Positions 21,357-35,601 of a DNA stretch of 64,000 nt are shown one piece after another (positions within the stretch are counted from its first letter, which is position 1; each line of letters starts with the position of its first letter). The translations under genes were made by a program, and so were the position numbers. Below the pieces are notes generated by a model that was given only the letters and a program-made list of their open reading frames with translations, was not told where the DNA came from and ran no database searches. The DNA lies in NCBI GenBank assembly GCA_030159075.1, contig BROG01000112.1:1325501-1389500 (forward strand), written 5' to 3'. This DNA is from Atrina japonica. Taxonomy: Eukaryota; Mollusca; Bivalvia; Pterioida; Pinnidae.

Positions 21357-22440
21357 ATATGCATATTGTTATGGAAATTGCTATGCTTTAACACAAAATA
21401 CATATTTCAAAATTGATAGATTTATATCTGACGCTAGTTTGTAGATCTACCATCTAATACGAATATTCACCATATAACATGTACAGTCTACAATTCTACT
21501 AATTCACTTCTCAATAAATATTTAATTTTCTACATAACACACATTGTAATATAGCAAGAATTCCATGGTAAATGTTTAAAATATCATTGACAAGACCTAA
21601 TGAGCTATCATTTTATTCAATGGTAGAAAAATATATAAGAATTGCTTATGAAAACTCTTTTCTGCATTAGGCCCTATCTTATGACCAAAATCCTTTCCGT
21701 CAATACAAAATACAATAAAACCTGGATCTACCTTCAGGAAACATTTTGCAAAAGTGAGTGCTAGAAATGAAATAGACAGACAAAATAAGTCATATTATCA
21801 ATACTTCAAAATACAAATGTATAAAAACACACGTGAATTAGATGCTACATATCTATGTCTTTGTAAAGTTTATAGTGTAAAATGTATACAAATCTATAAA
21901 AGTACTATAAGTCACTATGGAGGTGCTCTAACACAGAATATTCCATATGTTTATATCGAACCTGGACATACTGAAATCAACAGAAACTGGATTGTTATGT
22001 CCCCAATTTAGACGCATAATGGTGAAAAAAGAGCTATAGCCTTGAGGACACTTAGATAAACTTCTGTAAAATCATTTATTTTCATTGGTTAAAATGTTTC
22101 TGAATTTTCCTCTAAATACAAATTCTCTGACATTAATTTTTGTTGATCCATTTCTCAAGTAAAAGATTTTATCATGGATTTTATTTTCCTTATTGCGACT
22201 TTTACCTACGAAAATAACGAAATTAAATCTTTGACCAAAATTTATGATTTTATAGTTCATGTATATGAAATGCACACAGAAAAAGTGAAAGTATAGGGGG
22301 TGTGATTATTGATAAGTCGATACAGTAAGAGTTCACAGCTCAACTAAATATTATTAACATAATTTGGACTCTTTTCATACTACTTCCTGAGAGAACACCA
22401 TGAAAGATCCTGTTACAATGTTCAGTTTGATACAAATCTC
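21357..22440. other. Intergenic DNA and probable 3' UTR of the P450 gene
   Basis: No other gene is recognised. On the minus strand an AATAAA lies at 22080-22075, about 360 bp after the P450 stop, and could serve as its poly(A) signal. The frame 21754-22011 has no recognisable content. Confidence 0.4.
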
Positions 22441-22512
22441 TTATCGCTTCTCCACATTCAGCCATATTTCCTTTGGACTAAGTATCCCTGTTTCATTAAA
22501 TTTGGGTGGAAT
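22441..22512 (-). CDS. P450 exon 13 (C-terminus)
   Basis: 72 bp including TAA. Encodes IPPKFNETGILSPKEIWLNV then EKR-stop, matching the CYP3A end PLKL...LLQPEKPIVLKVE. Acceptor TTTTTGTAG. Confidence 0.88.
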   Translation of the reverse strand: MPPKFNETGILSPKEIWLNVEKR

Positions 22513-24314
22513 CTACAAAAATTAAAAGGAAAATGATATTCCATCATAATGATAATGATTATATATACAGTTAAAATCCAAGTGGAATTAATTTTTCTTT
22601 AAAATAAAGAGGGTTTTCAAAGTAACCAGGTTTAAATATTAATACAGAAATTTGACCTAGGAATTTAAGCATTTTCAAATAAAGCAGGATTTCAATGTAA
22701 AAGGGTTTCAATATAAGTGAGTTCAACATATATCCACTACACTGGATGGACCTATGCATGCTGCATAACAAATTTGAAGAAAACGGATGATATTTCTTAA
22801 CTGTGATACGTTCAAAATGTAAAATAAGACTTAAGTTAGGGAAGATCACATCCACACAACAACGAATTTATGTTTTACAAAAGAGTTCTGTAATTTTTTA
22901 ATTTTGAAAGTTTTATGTCACATTCAACGACCGACTCCATGATGTAGTCATCATATGGTTGATATTTATAGTAGCAACGAAATCTAACTATGGGAAACGA
23001 TAATCATATTATTCCTGGTATTTCTCTTCCTACAGAACTCCGACCACAAAAAAAAACAACCAAAAAACAAAACATCATCTTTATAATTTTTCTTCGATTT
23101 GTCATCACCAGTCAAAAATAGGTAACTGCTTCCTTCCTCCAAATATGTTAAATTGATAGTTCCCATGTTGACATGATCAAAGCATATTTACATGTATAAC
23201 AACATAAAAAATAAGGAAGTAATATAACAAGAGGTACAATGGGCCTTAATGGTCACATGAGTAAAATAAAACCCAGTTATTATTTTAGTTATACAGTGGC
23301 AGCCAGTTTATAATGGTGGAGGAGAGAAGAATGTTACAATGAACTTGGGAAGAGACCAGCAGCCTTCCACAAGTAAACTTGCAAATTCTCTTGAAGAATT
23401 AGGAATATGGTTACCGTAATTCAATAACAAAGGTAAAAGAAAAAAAACATACTTACCATTGTTTTCTCCCCAACAGAGAACTTGAACTGTCGTACCACCT
23501 TTACAAGAGACAGTTTTAACTCAAGAAGAGCAAGTCGCATTCCAATACAATTCCTAGGTCCGTATCCAAAGGGAAGAAAATGAAACGGAGAGATCTTTGA
23601 CTTGTTTTCATTAGAAAATCTGTGAAAAAGAAAGAGCGAGAGATGTAAAATAATGTAAGATGAGCAATCAAATACTGCCTTGATGTTTTGCAATAACACA
23701 CACACACGCATTCGCATACAGAATCAGAATCCAAATGAACAGCTACATGTTATTTGGCGATCAAAATCGAAATAAAACAAGTGTTATTATCAATTATGAA
23801 ACTAAACTACCCATGAGAAATGTGAATGAAATAAACAAATATGAATAGAATAAAAATAATTGTGCGTGCGAGTGTGTGTATGTATGTGTTATTTATAATA
23901 TTGTAATTTTAGTCCTCAAGAAGGGACAGGCCGTTCCTACAATTTGACTTCCAGGTTTGTCCATCTCATTAGTCAGTTTATATATAATGTAAATCCTGAA
24001 TTTTTGTGATACAAAAGTTCTAAATTTATTCCCCAAGATGATATTGTCATGGTTTCTGAATGCCAATTTAATCGTATAATTAACATACTTCATCATGCAA
24101 TAATTATATTTTTGTGACTTGGGTCAGTCGGTAGCATGCTCAACCATTGATGGTGAGGTCGTGCAATCAAGTCAAGCAAAATTTTAAAGCACTTCACCAG
24201 CATTTGGTGACATATCCACATGAGTGAAAGATTCTTGAGTGGAATGATAAACAACAAACAAACAAACAAGGGAAATTACCCATAAATAAAATTTTCGCAA
24301 ATAATACCAGATTT

Positions 24315-24409
<95 letters not shown>

Positions 24410-27400
24410 TACCTTTCTGGATCAAATGTTTCAGGATTTGGCCAAATATCTGCAGAGCGATGTATGGCCCAAATAGGCACGGTCACAATCATTCCTTTGT
24501 TAACTTTTAATCCATTCAGATCAGTATCAGCCATACACACACGGTCAACTCTACAAAAATATCAAAACAGTCTGCATATTAATTCGATCAAATAAGTATA
24601 GTCAAAACACTTACACTACAAAGTTCAATAATATTGAAGAAATGAAATATCTTGTTTATTTTTGTTTTACAGAAATATTAGTAAAATATTTACCTGACTG
24701 CCGGAGGGTAAAGTCTCAATGTCTCATTTATACACATCTCCAGGTATGTTAACTTCTGTACATTATCATAGTTTGGCTCCTCCTATAATTTTCAAATATA
24801 AATATCAGATACAAAAGTATAAATTGTCAGAATGTCCAGGATACATATACAAATCTGGTGAACATTGGATAAACAAGGCTTCTGGAAATCCAGAAGTGGT
24901 ATCATGTGCCATGGAGGAGTAAGCATTCCCTATTGACCGGTCACAACCACCATGAGTCCATAGTCAAATTGAAATGAAATAGGTTAGGAAGAAATCCTCG
25001 TCACAATTGGTACAGATGACTCAACAACTGCTATCGAACAAAATTTAGTGAAACGGAGTAATTGCAAACAAGGCTATTGCCGTAAAATTTGTGGAAATTT
25101 GACAGCAAAAAGAATTTTCGATAACCCTGTGACAAAAAGTTGCCAGTAAGTAGTTTACCTCTGTTTATGAATTGTTCATATGTCGTATGTGCAAATGTGT
25201 GCAACACAATAACGTGAAAAAATTAGGTCTGCAATATGAATATCTTTGTATGTACAGTGCTGGTGTTTAACATAGACTAACGCTAAGGATGTGCAAACCA
25301 GAAGTTCTTTTTATATATCAAGAATTTAAGTCCTTACATGTTTGAATTAGATCTTTCAAACAATGGTACTAAATCATCAGTCCACTTTTATTCGGTTCTA
25401 TTTTCAGGGCATTAGTGTACCAATGAGCCCATCAAATTTGTTTACATTATTTTAATATGCATCTTATATTTAGATATATTGCTTCTGCTTGTGGAAAGAT
25501 TGGCGACATATAACAACATCATACAAACATTTGATCAATGATTATACAAATTTATGTACAGTCAAACCTTGCTATTGAGACCAACTTATGGACTGACTTA
25601 CACCAAATTGGTTTCATTAGACAGGTGGTCTCTTAAATGAGGATCTAGACTTATTTGATACTTATTTAAAAGATTTCAGATGGCCTCTTAGGCAAGGTTC
25701 ACTGGGCAAAATGTATCAACATGTATTATTTGAGTAAATATGATCTTCTTTATATAACAGGATGATTCTTATCATGTAAATTTTGAATTCACATACATCT
25801 CCAAGTTCTTTGGTGATTTCTTGGTGCACCTTTTCTTGGATATCTGGATGCAGAGCCATGTTATGTGAAAACATACAAAGTGTTGTAGCAGTAGTTTCGT
25901 ATCCAGCAAAAAAGAAAACCACGCTGTTTCCAAGAATCTCTTTGAAAGTCATTCCTGAAGAGGATAAATGACATTGTGAATATTTGTATAATGTGCAATA
26001 GATTATCTCTTAGGTTGTAATATGAAATAATAAATGTTACTTATTATTCATTTAAAAAATCTTAAAACTTTTAAAATATTGTACTGCAAGATTTCAAATT
26101 CGTGCTAAACTCATGAAGTCCAATTAACAGAAACGATCGTCTTGAGCATCTGTTTTGGCATCTTTTGTAATTCGTAACTTTGGCATTATTTTGTTCAACA
26201 ATATTTATTATATAAATTACTAAAATTTGATTGGATGGTTTAACATTCGGTAAAAATAACTCCTCTTCCATTCATGAGATAAATAATTTGATTTTCCCTG
26301 ATCTGTTATCCTCCGTGAACACAAATTTTACAGTATTTCTTTATACATCATGTTATGTTGTTTCTTTTAGTGGAGTCATATAAACAACATCTATTTAATA
26401 TTAATGACAATATCAAAGTTTCTGTCAATAAGACTTCATCAGTTGAACTCAAATTTTCTAGAAAACATAGACAACCATTAACCATTTGTTGCTGCTTGGG
26501 CCCTGTGAGGATATTTCGAAATCAACTGATTATTTTTATACCACAGATATCTATTTCACAGTGATTACCCTTAAAGGTTTAGAGAAACCTCCATAGTTGA
26601 GTGGTTTGAGCATCACGCTTTAAACAATGAACTCTCTCACTTTGGTCACCAAAGTGGAATGCCGGTGGTTTTTTACCGGGTACATTTTAACTGGGCTCTC
26701 TGCTCCACCATTATAAACTGGCCGTCACCATATAACTGAAAAGTTGTTGAGTGTGGCGTAAAACACTTCAAATTCAAACTACAAGGTTTAGACAATACAT
26801 GTAAGATCACCATAAGCACTCATTTCGGCTTTTTCTTAGGCCAATAACTAATCGGTTTCATTTATTACTTTAAAACCTGTTACTTGTGTGTTATGTTAGA
26901 GCTCTGAAAATGACCATACTTTGCCGTTGTAAAATGACACATATTTACATTGTAACTGCAAAATTAGCAACATAACCATTTATCATGCTACAAACGAGAC
27001 TAATTTACAAAATCACATCTGGAAACGACCGGTTCAGATTGGCCGAATTGTAAAAGCACCTTACCTTTCTTTGTCTCCCCGGGATTCTCTTCATGAGCTT
27101 GAATCATCAGTTGCATAAAATCTACATAGTCCTGTAAAATGCAGTGAAACTAAAATTATTAGTATTTGATATAAGTGGTATAGGACGAAATAAACATCCC
27201 ACCAAAGCAAATACACCTAAAAACAACAAGAAAACAAGATATAAAATCGTCACCCACAAAATGATAATGATTAAAAGACACGGTAAAAATAAAACTCATA
27301 ATATTGTGGAATAACATTATAAGACGAGTTATAAATGGTTTATAATTTCCATATGTGTAGAACTGATAAACAAAACGAATGTGCAAGAGAAGACGTTGAT

Positions 27401-30400
27401 ATATACAAATTTTACATAATGAATCCTTTCATTAAATTTAATGAGCAATGTAACATGTTCAACTAGAAAACACATTTTAACATATTTCAACATTCTGTTT
27501 TCCTTCTCTGGTTTTTATATAGTATCTGAGAGTATCTGAGAGAATGCCAAAATCATATCTTCTTAACATGGTCATTCAATCGTGAAATGTAGGTCAGATG
27601 CAACATGCAAGCTGATAGTCATTATATGACAGATCATCCATGCAAGTTTGGTCTGTTTAGCATTTTTACTTTCAGAGATAATGCTGAAATTAAATCTTCT
27701 TTACATGATCACTGAACCGTAAATCTTCTTAACATGGTAATTCAGATGCAGGTCAAAGGTCACATGCAGTATCTGCAACCCAAATTTTGATTCTCATAAC
27801 TAGATGTATCATGCTGACAAGTTTTGACATTCTAGCACTTCCAGTTACAGAAATATAAGTCCGGATGTCGACGCCCACATGGACGTGGAGGCTGGGGGGT
27901 ATAGCATAAGCCCGCCTTCACTTCGTGAGGTGAGCTAAAAATCATAATAAAAAAAAAAAAAAAATGGCCCATGCATTATGATCCATGATCTCTCCCAGTA
28001 TCGGAAAAGATGTCGACTCATTATATTATTCATCTAAGAGGGTGTAACTCTGTCGCCACATAAATTGTTTAACATATATTTTCAGTGTTTATAAAATATT
28101 TCATCCAATTCTCACCTCTCGTTCAGTTTTGCGGCTGTTGATTTCGTTTACAACAACTTTCCGGAAAAAGTTTTGTACATCTTTGTCCATAAAAGAAATG
28201 CCAAAAATCTTGTTCAAAGGTTTGAGTAAAAATGGAGCGATAACTGGAAGATATTAAATAAAAATATCATATAGATATATGAGTGTATTTTGCATTTTGT
28301 ACAGTGAAAATAAAAATCGAAGATACCTTAGCATTAATCATAAAGAAATTACCGGTAAGGAGACACCACACATATCTGAGGAACATTGGACTACCAAGGA
28401 CCTCTGAAAGTACAGAGGTGGGATCAGATGCCATGGAGGAGTAGGCATCCACTGTTGACCAGTGATACCCCTACCAGTCCACAGTCAAATCAAAATCAAA
28501 CGAATACCAAAATCATTATTGGAATATTCGTGACGCCATATTCAAATCATTTTTGAATACTTAAACATGGATATTTCTGCGTAATGTTCATTATACAAAC
28601 CATACACGCAGGTTTTTTACGCGATGTCACACACCGTACTACGAGCAGTCCAGTATGGAATGTTAAATTATAGCACAAATGTGGTACTGGTATGCGGGGA
28701 AGGGGGGACACTGATTTACACTAAAACTCTTCATCACGTATTTAGTGTAAATTACCTCATGCACTCATTTCCACCCTTACAGTATTTGACCTTTTCTATG
28801 TGTATTTTCTGTCATTCCTGAAATTCCCATTTGTGTTTTTCATAACCGGAAAAAATCTTTACATTCCACAATTTTACAGTAACTACCTGACAATCCATGA
28901 AAAATTACCTTTAACGAGAAAATCTACCCATACCCAGCTGATCCTTTCCATGTCAATTACTGATGAAAAATTGATACTATACTGTGTACTATATTTGTAC
29001 TAGATGTGTCACCGAATGACATATTTATACTGTACTTAAGTATCGAAATTTGCTATTCATTCGCCAATATAAAATAAATATATTCGTTTATCTCATGTAT
29101 GGTCTCATCTGTACAGATATTTTTTACAGAAATAAAATTTGTAACAATTCCGCTGCAATATTACATGCTTACTTTTTTTGCGCAGTTTGTTTCAATTTCA
29201 GTTATTTTAGAAAATAGTTGGTGACATTTAAGTCAGGCTGTATAGCTTGCATGTTTAAGGCCGTAGAAGAAATACTGTATACAGGAAAATTTTCACCCCC
29301 TTTTATTTTTGCCCATTGAATTCAAAACTGGGCGAATTCGAAATGGTAAATTCATTTACTTTTAATAATTAAAGCTCTTAGTGAATTTAAAACAGGGTGA
29401 AACCATTTGCGAGTGCATTAGGGCGAAAATAACACAGAGCGAAAATAACCCTGTACTGAAGAAATATATTTTATGAACCTCTCACTCTTCTGTAAATGAC
29501 CAAAAATTTCAAATTGAAGGTGTGTGTGTGTGTGCTTTTGCAAGATCCAGTCATTATAACTTACACAATAGTATTAGTAGAGGCGATGTAAAACTAAAAT
29601 CAAGAAGTTTGTTGACATATTTAACAAAGTCGTTGTCTGTATTTTCCTGTGCATTTGTCTGAATTCCGAAAGCAGTTGAAGAAATAACGTCCATTGTAAA
29701 TCCGCCATATACCCTGCAATAAGTAATTTATAAGTAGGTATTATACATATTATACCAAAGTTATAGTTTTGTAAAAAAAAAAAATAATGATCAAAGATTA
29801 AATGATGCATCAAAGTGAATGCAAGAGGAGATAATTGAAGAAATCATGCAAAATTGACAAAGTCTGAAAAGACCTCAAAATTGCGTCAAAAATTAATGTT
29901 TCTATTTCTATGAAAAATACAAACTTGAATTATACATCTACGTAGATTACTCAGAAACAATCCGTTTTTCAATTCATGCAGTGGTTCTGGAGAAGAAAGT
30001 TTTTAAAGAGGGGTACCTTTTGGGACCTATTCTGCCCAACCCTATATCCAACCCTGGGTCAATCTGGCTGAAAACTAAAAAACTTGGTAAAGGAATTTTG
30101 AGCAAAATTCCTGCCATGTTTCCTCAAAAATCCCTTCAGTGGTTTCAGAGAAGAAGTAAAAAATATGAAAAGTTTACAGACAGATGTGGAACGATTGACG
30201 GGGGAGTGATCACAATAGCTCACCTGAGCCTTCAGCTCAGGTGAGCTAAAAACGTTTCTCTTACGCAGCTTGTCATAACCAAAAATTCAGTAGAATGATC
30301 TGTATGATAAGTGAATAAAAGGGGAGATCCGCCCCGCCATCATAATGATAATGAAAAGACAACTCCAAAAGACCTCTAATGACAATGATAAATTATTATT

Positions 30401-33400
30401 CCGCCCCGCCATCTAATGAAAAATATAAGGTTACTTATACTCCACCATCTAATGATAATGATAAGGTTTTCAATTCATGCAGTGGTTCTAATGATAATGA
30501 TAAGGTTACTCCACCCCGCCATCTAATGATAATGATAAGGTTACTCCACTCTGCCATCTAATGATAATGATAAGGTTACTCCACCCCCGCCAACTCTAAT
30601 GATAAAGGACCTGAGCAGGTTGCTCCACTGCCTTTCATCAAAATGATAATGATAAGGTTACTCTGACCCGCCATCTAATGATAATGATTAGGTTACTCCA
30701 CTCCGCCATCTAATGATAATGATAAGGTTACTCCGCCCCGCCATCTAATGATAATGATTAGGTTACTCCACCCTGCCATCTAATGATAATGATAAGGTTA
30801 CTCCGCCCCGCCATCTAATGATAATGATAAGGTTACTCCACCCCGCCATCTAATGATAATGATAAGGTTACTCCGCCCCGCCATCTAATGATAATGATTA
30901 GGTTACTCCACTCCGCCATCTAATGATCCAATGATGAGGTTACTCCGCCCCGCCATCTAATGATAATGATAAGGTTACTCCGCCCTGCAATCTTATGTGA
31001 ATCTGACAGTATACAGGGTTTTCAAAATAACTCGGTTATAATAGTGATAAAGATATTTGGAATCAAACTATTTTCAAATAAAGCAGAATTTAAATGTAAC
31101 AGGGTTCAATACAAGTGGGTTCAACTGTATATAAAAACTGAACTATCAAGAAATGCATTGTGCGTATTCAGAACACCAACAGTATTTAGATCACAAATAG
31201 TTTAAATGTTCACCATTATGATATGTTGGCAGCAAAATGATAACATTCTTGCTGCGACTGAACAATAACCACAAAAAAATAACAAATCAAAGTACTGAAG
31301 TGCTGATACGAGTTAATGGCAATCATAAGTTTAAATGAGGTATAATACACTTGGTATACTGAATACTTTTTAATTAAAATTAAATTAAAATTAGGTTTTA
31401 CAAAAAAGTAACTAAAATCAAGTCAGACATTTGACCTAATGTGACTACTGATGGCTTATCTTTTATGCAACAAACTACATAGATCAGCGATATGATTATC
31501 AAATCCTGTGCTTATAAACATCGTTTAATCGATATTAAATTTCTATACGACAGGACAGTATCATACCCTTACGCTATACTTCCTATCAGTAGGCTTAAAT
31601 CTCTAGGTCAATACATGTACATGTAAAACATGTTCCCAACTTCCAAGACTGCTTTGAGTTTCTCATCAGTTAAGATCAGGTGAATGAAAAATGGCACAAC
31701 TTCTATGTCCAATCCACAGACAGATCTTGCCAATACACAGTAAGGGAAGCTTGACCAAATTCATTTGCATATTAATTGTGTGCAAGAATTGTTAACAGTT
31801 CAGTCTATTGCTTTTAATGTCAATTCTATCACAAGGATATTTAAGGTTAAAAAATAATTGAAAAGTAACATTCCGAGCTGACCTTTAATAGTATATATTT
31901 CAACAAGTCTTGTAGACATACATTTTTTGGTGAACTGTTACTATATTTTCGTCGTTTTAAAAAGTAAAAATATACAAATTAAAGTGTGATTTGGAAATTT
32001 TAATCTTGAAGTTGAGTTTATGTTGCTGAAATGCACATACATGTGTAATTTTGCATCAATATAATGAGTTATTAACCCCATACTGCAAAATGTGCTTTGA
32101 CTTGTTCCAAATAAACGAGTTAGCATAGCAGTGTAGATAGTCCATCAACTCATAAAAATGAATAAAATAAAATAATAATAAATGAAAATTAGCAAAAAGT
32201 CATAAAATCTACCCTAAATTAGCAAAATATTTTCCATACCTTTTCATCTCTAATTCCTTATTTTCGGAGCATTTCTTCTTCATTTGTTCCACCAATGTAT
32301 CAATAGCTTTAGTCACTAGAGGCGTCATCTGTAAAAAAATAACATTTTGATTACATATAACTAATTAACAACAACCACTGAACCAGTTTAGTTATATAAT
32401 GGTAAGCCGGTTGTAGTGGCGGAGGAAAGAACCCAGTTACAATGTACCGCGAAAAGACCACCAGCCTTCCGCAAGTAAACTGGCAAACTTTCTCACAAAA
32501 AATCAGCTTAGATTCCAAAAGGACTAGATCTTCTGCTGAGACTTTTTATGGTTCAACGTGTGATGCTCTCACCACTTGGCTATGGTGGCACTTATATCTA
32601 TAACATAGAAAAAACTAGACTGTGTCCATAGGACACGAATGCCCCCACTCGGTAGCAAACTTAAACTGGGGCTATCAGAAATGACAGGTGCCACAAGCAA
32701 ACCCCATATCTGACCTTTGACCTTGAATTGTGACCTTGACCTTGAAGTGAGGTTGACAAAGGTGGTACGTGACACACCATCTAGTGATGGTGCATCAGTG
32801 TATGAAGTTTCATTAAAATATCTTAAGCGGTTGAGAAATGACTGGTGCCACAAGCAAACCTCAGATCTGACCTTTGACCTTGAATTGTGACCTTGACCTT
32901 GAAATGAGGGTGAGAAAAGTGGTGCGAGACACACCGACCAGTGATGGTGCATAAGTGTATGAAGTTTCATTAAAATATCTCAATCGATTCAGAAATGACA
33001 GGTGCCACAAGCAAACCCCGGATCTGACTTTTGACCTCGAATTGTGATCTTGACCTCGAAGTGAGGGTGACAAAAGTGGTACGTGACACACCATTTAGTG
33101 ATGGTGCATCTGTGTATGAAGTTTCATTAAAATATCTCAAGCGGTTGAGAAATGACAGGTGCCACAAGCAAACCTCAGATCTGACCTTTGACCTTGAATT
33201 GTGACCTTGACCTTGAAGTGAAAGTGACAAAAATGGTATGTGACACTCCGTCTTGTGATGGTGCATAAGTGTATAAAGTTTCATTATAATATCTTGAGCG
33301 GTTCAGAAACAACAGGTGCCACAAAGAGGCGCGACGTACGTACAGACGGACAAGAGCAAATCTATATGTCCCCACTTTCCAAGTGGGGGCATAAAAACTG

Positions 33401-35532
33401 TAATAGTTCATATTTCAGTAGCCACAGCTACTGTGTCTTTAAATTCATGGTCAAGCAATTGTTTTTCATTGTTACTTTCCAGCACGCACAGGAAAAAATG
33501 TCGAGCAAATATGATTTTGTTTCAAAAATTCATTACATACTTTTTTAAGTTTCCCTGCGCTAAATGTTGGCGTCATTATACTCCGCACAGATTTCCAATG
33601 ATCACCTTTTAGATCCGTCAATGCATGGTCCATGTCGCCACTAAAACCATCTACAGTCTAGATAAATAGATACAAGACAATATAATAGAGTAAATGACTA
33701 ATGGTTTTCTGAGTGCATCAAGTCGACCAGAATCGTTTAATGTAATGAAGAAAAATAAAAAAAAAACTATTAACCCTTTCACCCCTAAATATGTAAATGG
33801 AATGCTCTTATTCTATTAGTTCTATTATTTAGACCAATCATTTGTGGCTTGTTGGGCTGAATGGGTTAAATGAATGTATAATCTCAGATTGAGATACCAA
33901 AGTATAAATAATTAGGATGTCTAGGGTATAGGTACAAATCTGGTAAAAAATGGACAAACACGGACCTCTTGAAATCAAGAGATGGTATCAGGTGCCATGG
34001 AGGAGTAAGCATCCCCTGTTGTCCGGTCACACCCACCATTTGTCCACAGTCAAATTAAAATGAAAGGCATAAGTATCGAATCCTCATCATAATTGGTACA
34101 GACGTCTGATTCTGAACAACCACCATCAAACAGGTAACTCAACATTTCACTAAGTAATCACAATACTGACTGTAAAATTTGCGAAACGTTGACATCAAAA
34201 GAGGCAAAATTAAATATGTTTCCGAAAGAAAAAGTGGTATCATACAAAGCAAAATAATAAATCTAAATATGTTGCCAAATCTGTCTGAGTGAACTCGTTA
34301 TAAAATGAATATCTTAGCTTTCGAGATGTTTAGTATTCAAATTATGGCCACCAAGTGAAACACAAAGAAACACCAAATGAAGGTTGGTATTGGTATGTGA
34401 ACTTTTTTTAGTATTGTTGGGTCATTTATAGCTTTATATAAGTACAAAAATCTGAGCAAAACAAAAGGGAGACTGTTACCAAACACAAAGTAATGCACAT
34501 GTACTAAAAACAGAAGGAGGCCACTGCAAAAGAGTACCAACCTTATTAGGAACGATTTAATTGATACAATCTTAATTTCCCAGATAAATTCCATTATTAC
34601 CTTTAAAACTCAGTTATTTTGAATCCCCTGTTAACCTGCTTTAGCAACCACCTGCGTATAAAGACCACTCCATTATAAAGCACGTTTTTTTTTGCCGTCC
34701 AAAATATTACCATTTGTGTACAAATTAACCTGTATATAAAGACCACCTTCCTATAAAGACTGGTATTGTTGTGTTAATAAGGGGGTCTGTTTCACTGCAT
34801 GTAATTCCCTTCGATCTCGGAACATCTATGCTGGACTGCATGTTATTCAGTCATCTGTCCTCTGATAGACAAACCATATGAGGTATACAAGTTTAATTAC
34901 TGTCTCAGTTTTGTAGTCAACTTTCAGGACAAGAAAACAGAAAGATTAAAATATACAATATATCTTGATCCGAGGAACAAAAACATGACATACAAAAAAG
35001 GAAGAAAATTATATCATACCCTTCTGTCTGGAAAACTTGAAAATTTCTTGACAAACAGCTGGGAAAGCGTCTCCTCGTCAGATACGAAAAGATTTGGATC
35101 TTTTCCGTCAAAAATTCTGAAAAAAGGAAACTTTCTGTTACAGGCTGATATAAAATGATCCTGAATTTTTTTTAATAGGAACGCCAGGTGTCATGGAAGA
35201 CTCCTCACTGACATACCATGGTCTTAGTCTATGAAAGTTTGACTAATAACTTCACGATCATGAAAATAATCTTATTGATTTTAGCAGGTCGCCTGAGCTT
35301 TAGGCTTATTCATATATATATATATATATTTATTTATATGATTTTTAAGTTAAAGATGTTATTTAATTTAGAGTCCTTCAATTTACATATCTTACCCCCA
35401 CGTTTTTCCATATTGCTTCATCCATGTTTCGTCTGACTTCATAGCTCCCTGAAAAAAGAAATATCAGACAAATATTAAGTAGAACATCATTTAGTTTCAC
35501 CTGTCAGATTCTGTACTGCTTACCTGACACAC

Positions 35533-35601
<69 letters not shown>

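Noticed and set aside
32569..33411. Minus frames of 77-133 codons with repeated NETSYTDAPSL-type peptides
   Set aside because: They follow the 157-bp tandem repeat in P450 intron 5; no domain.
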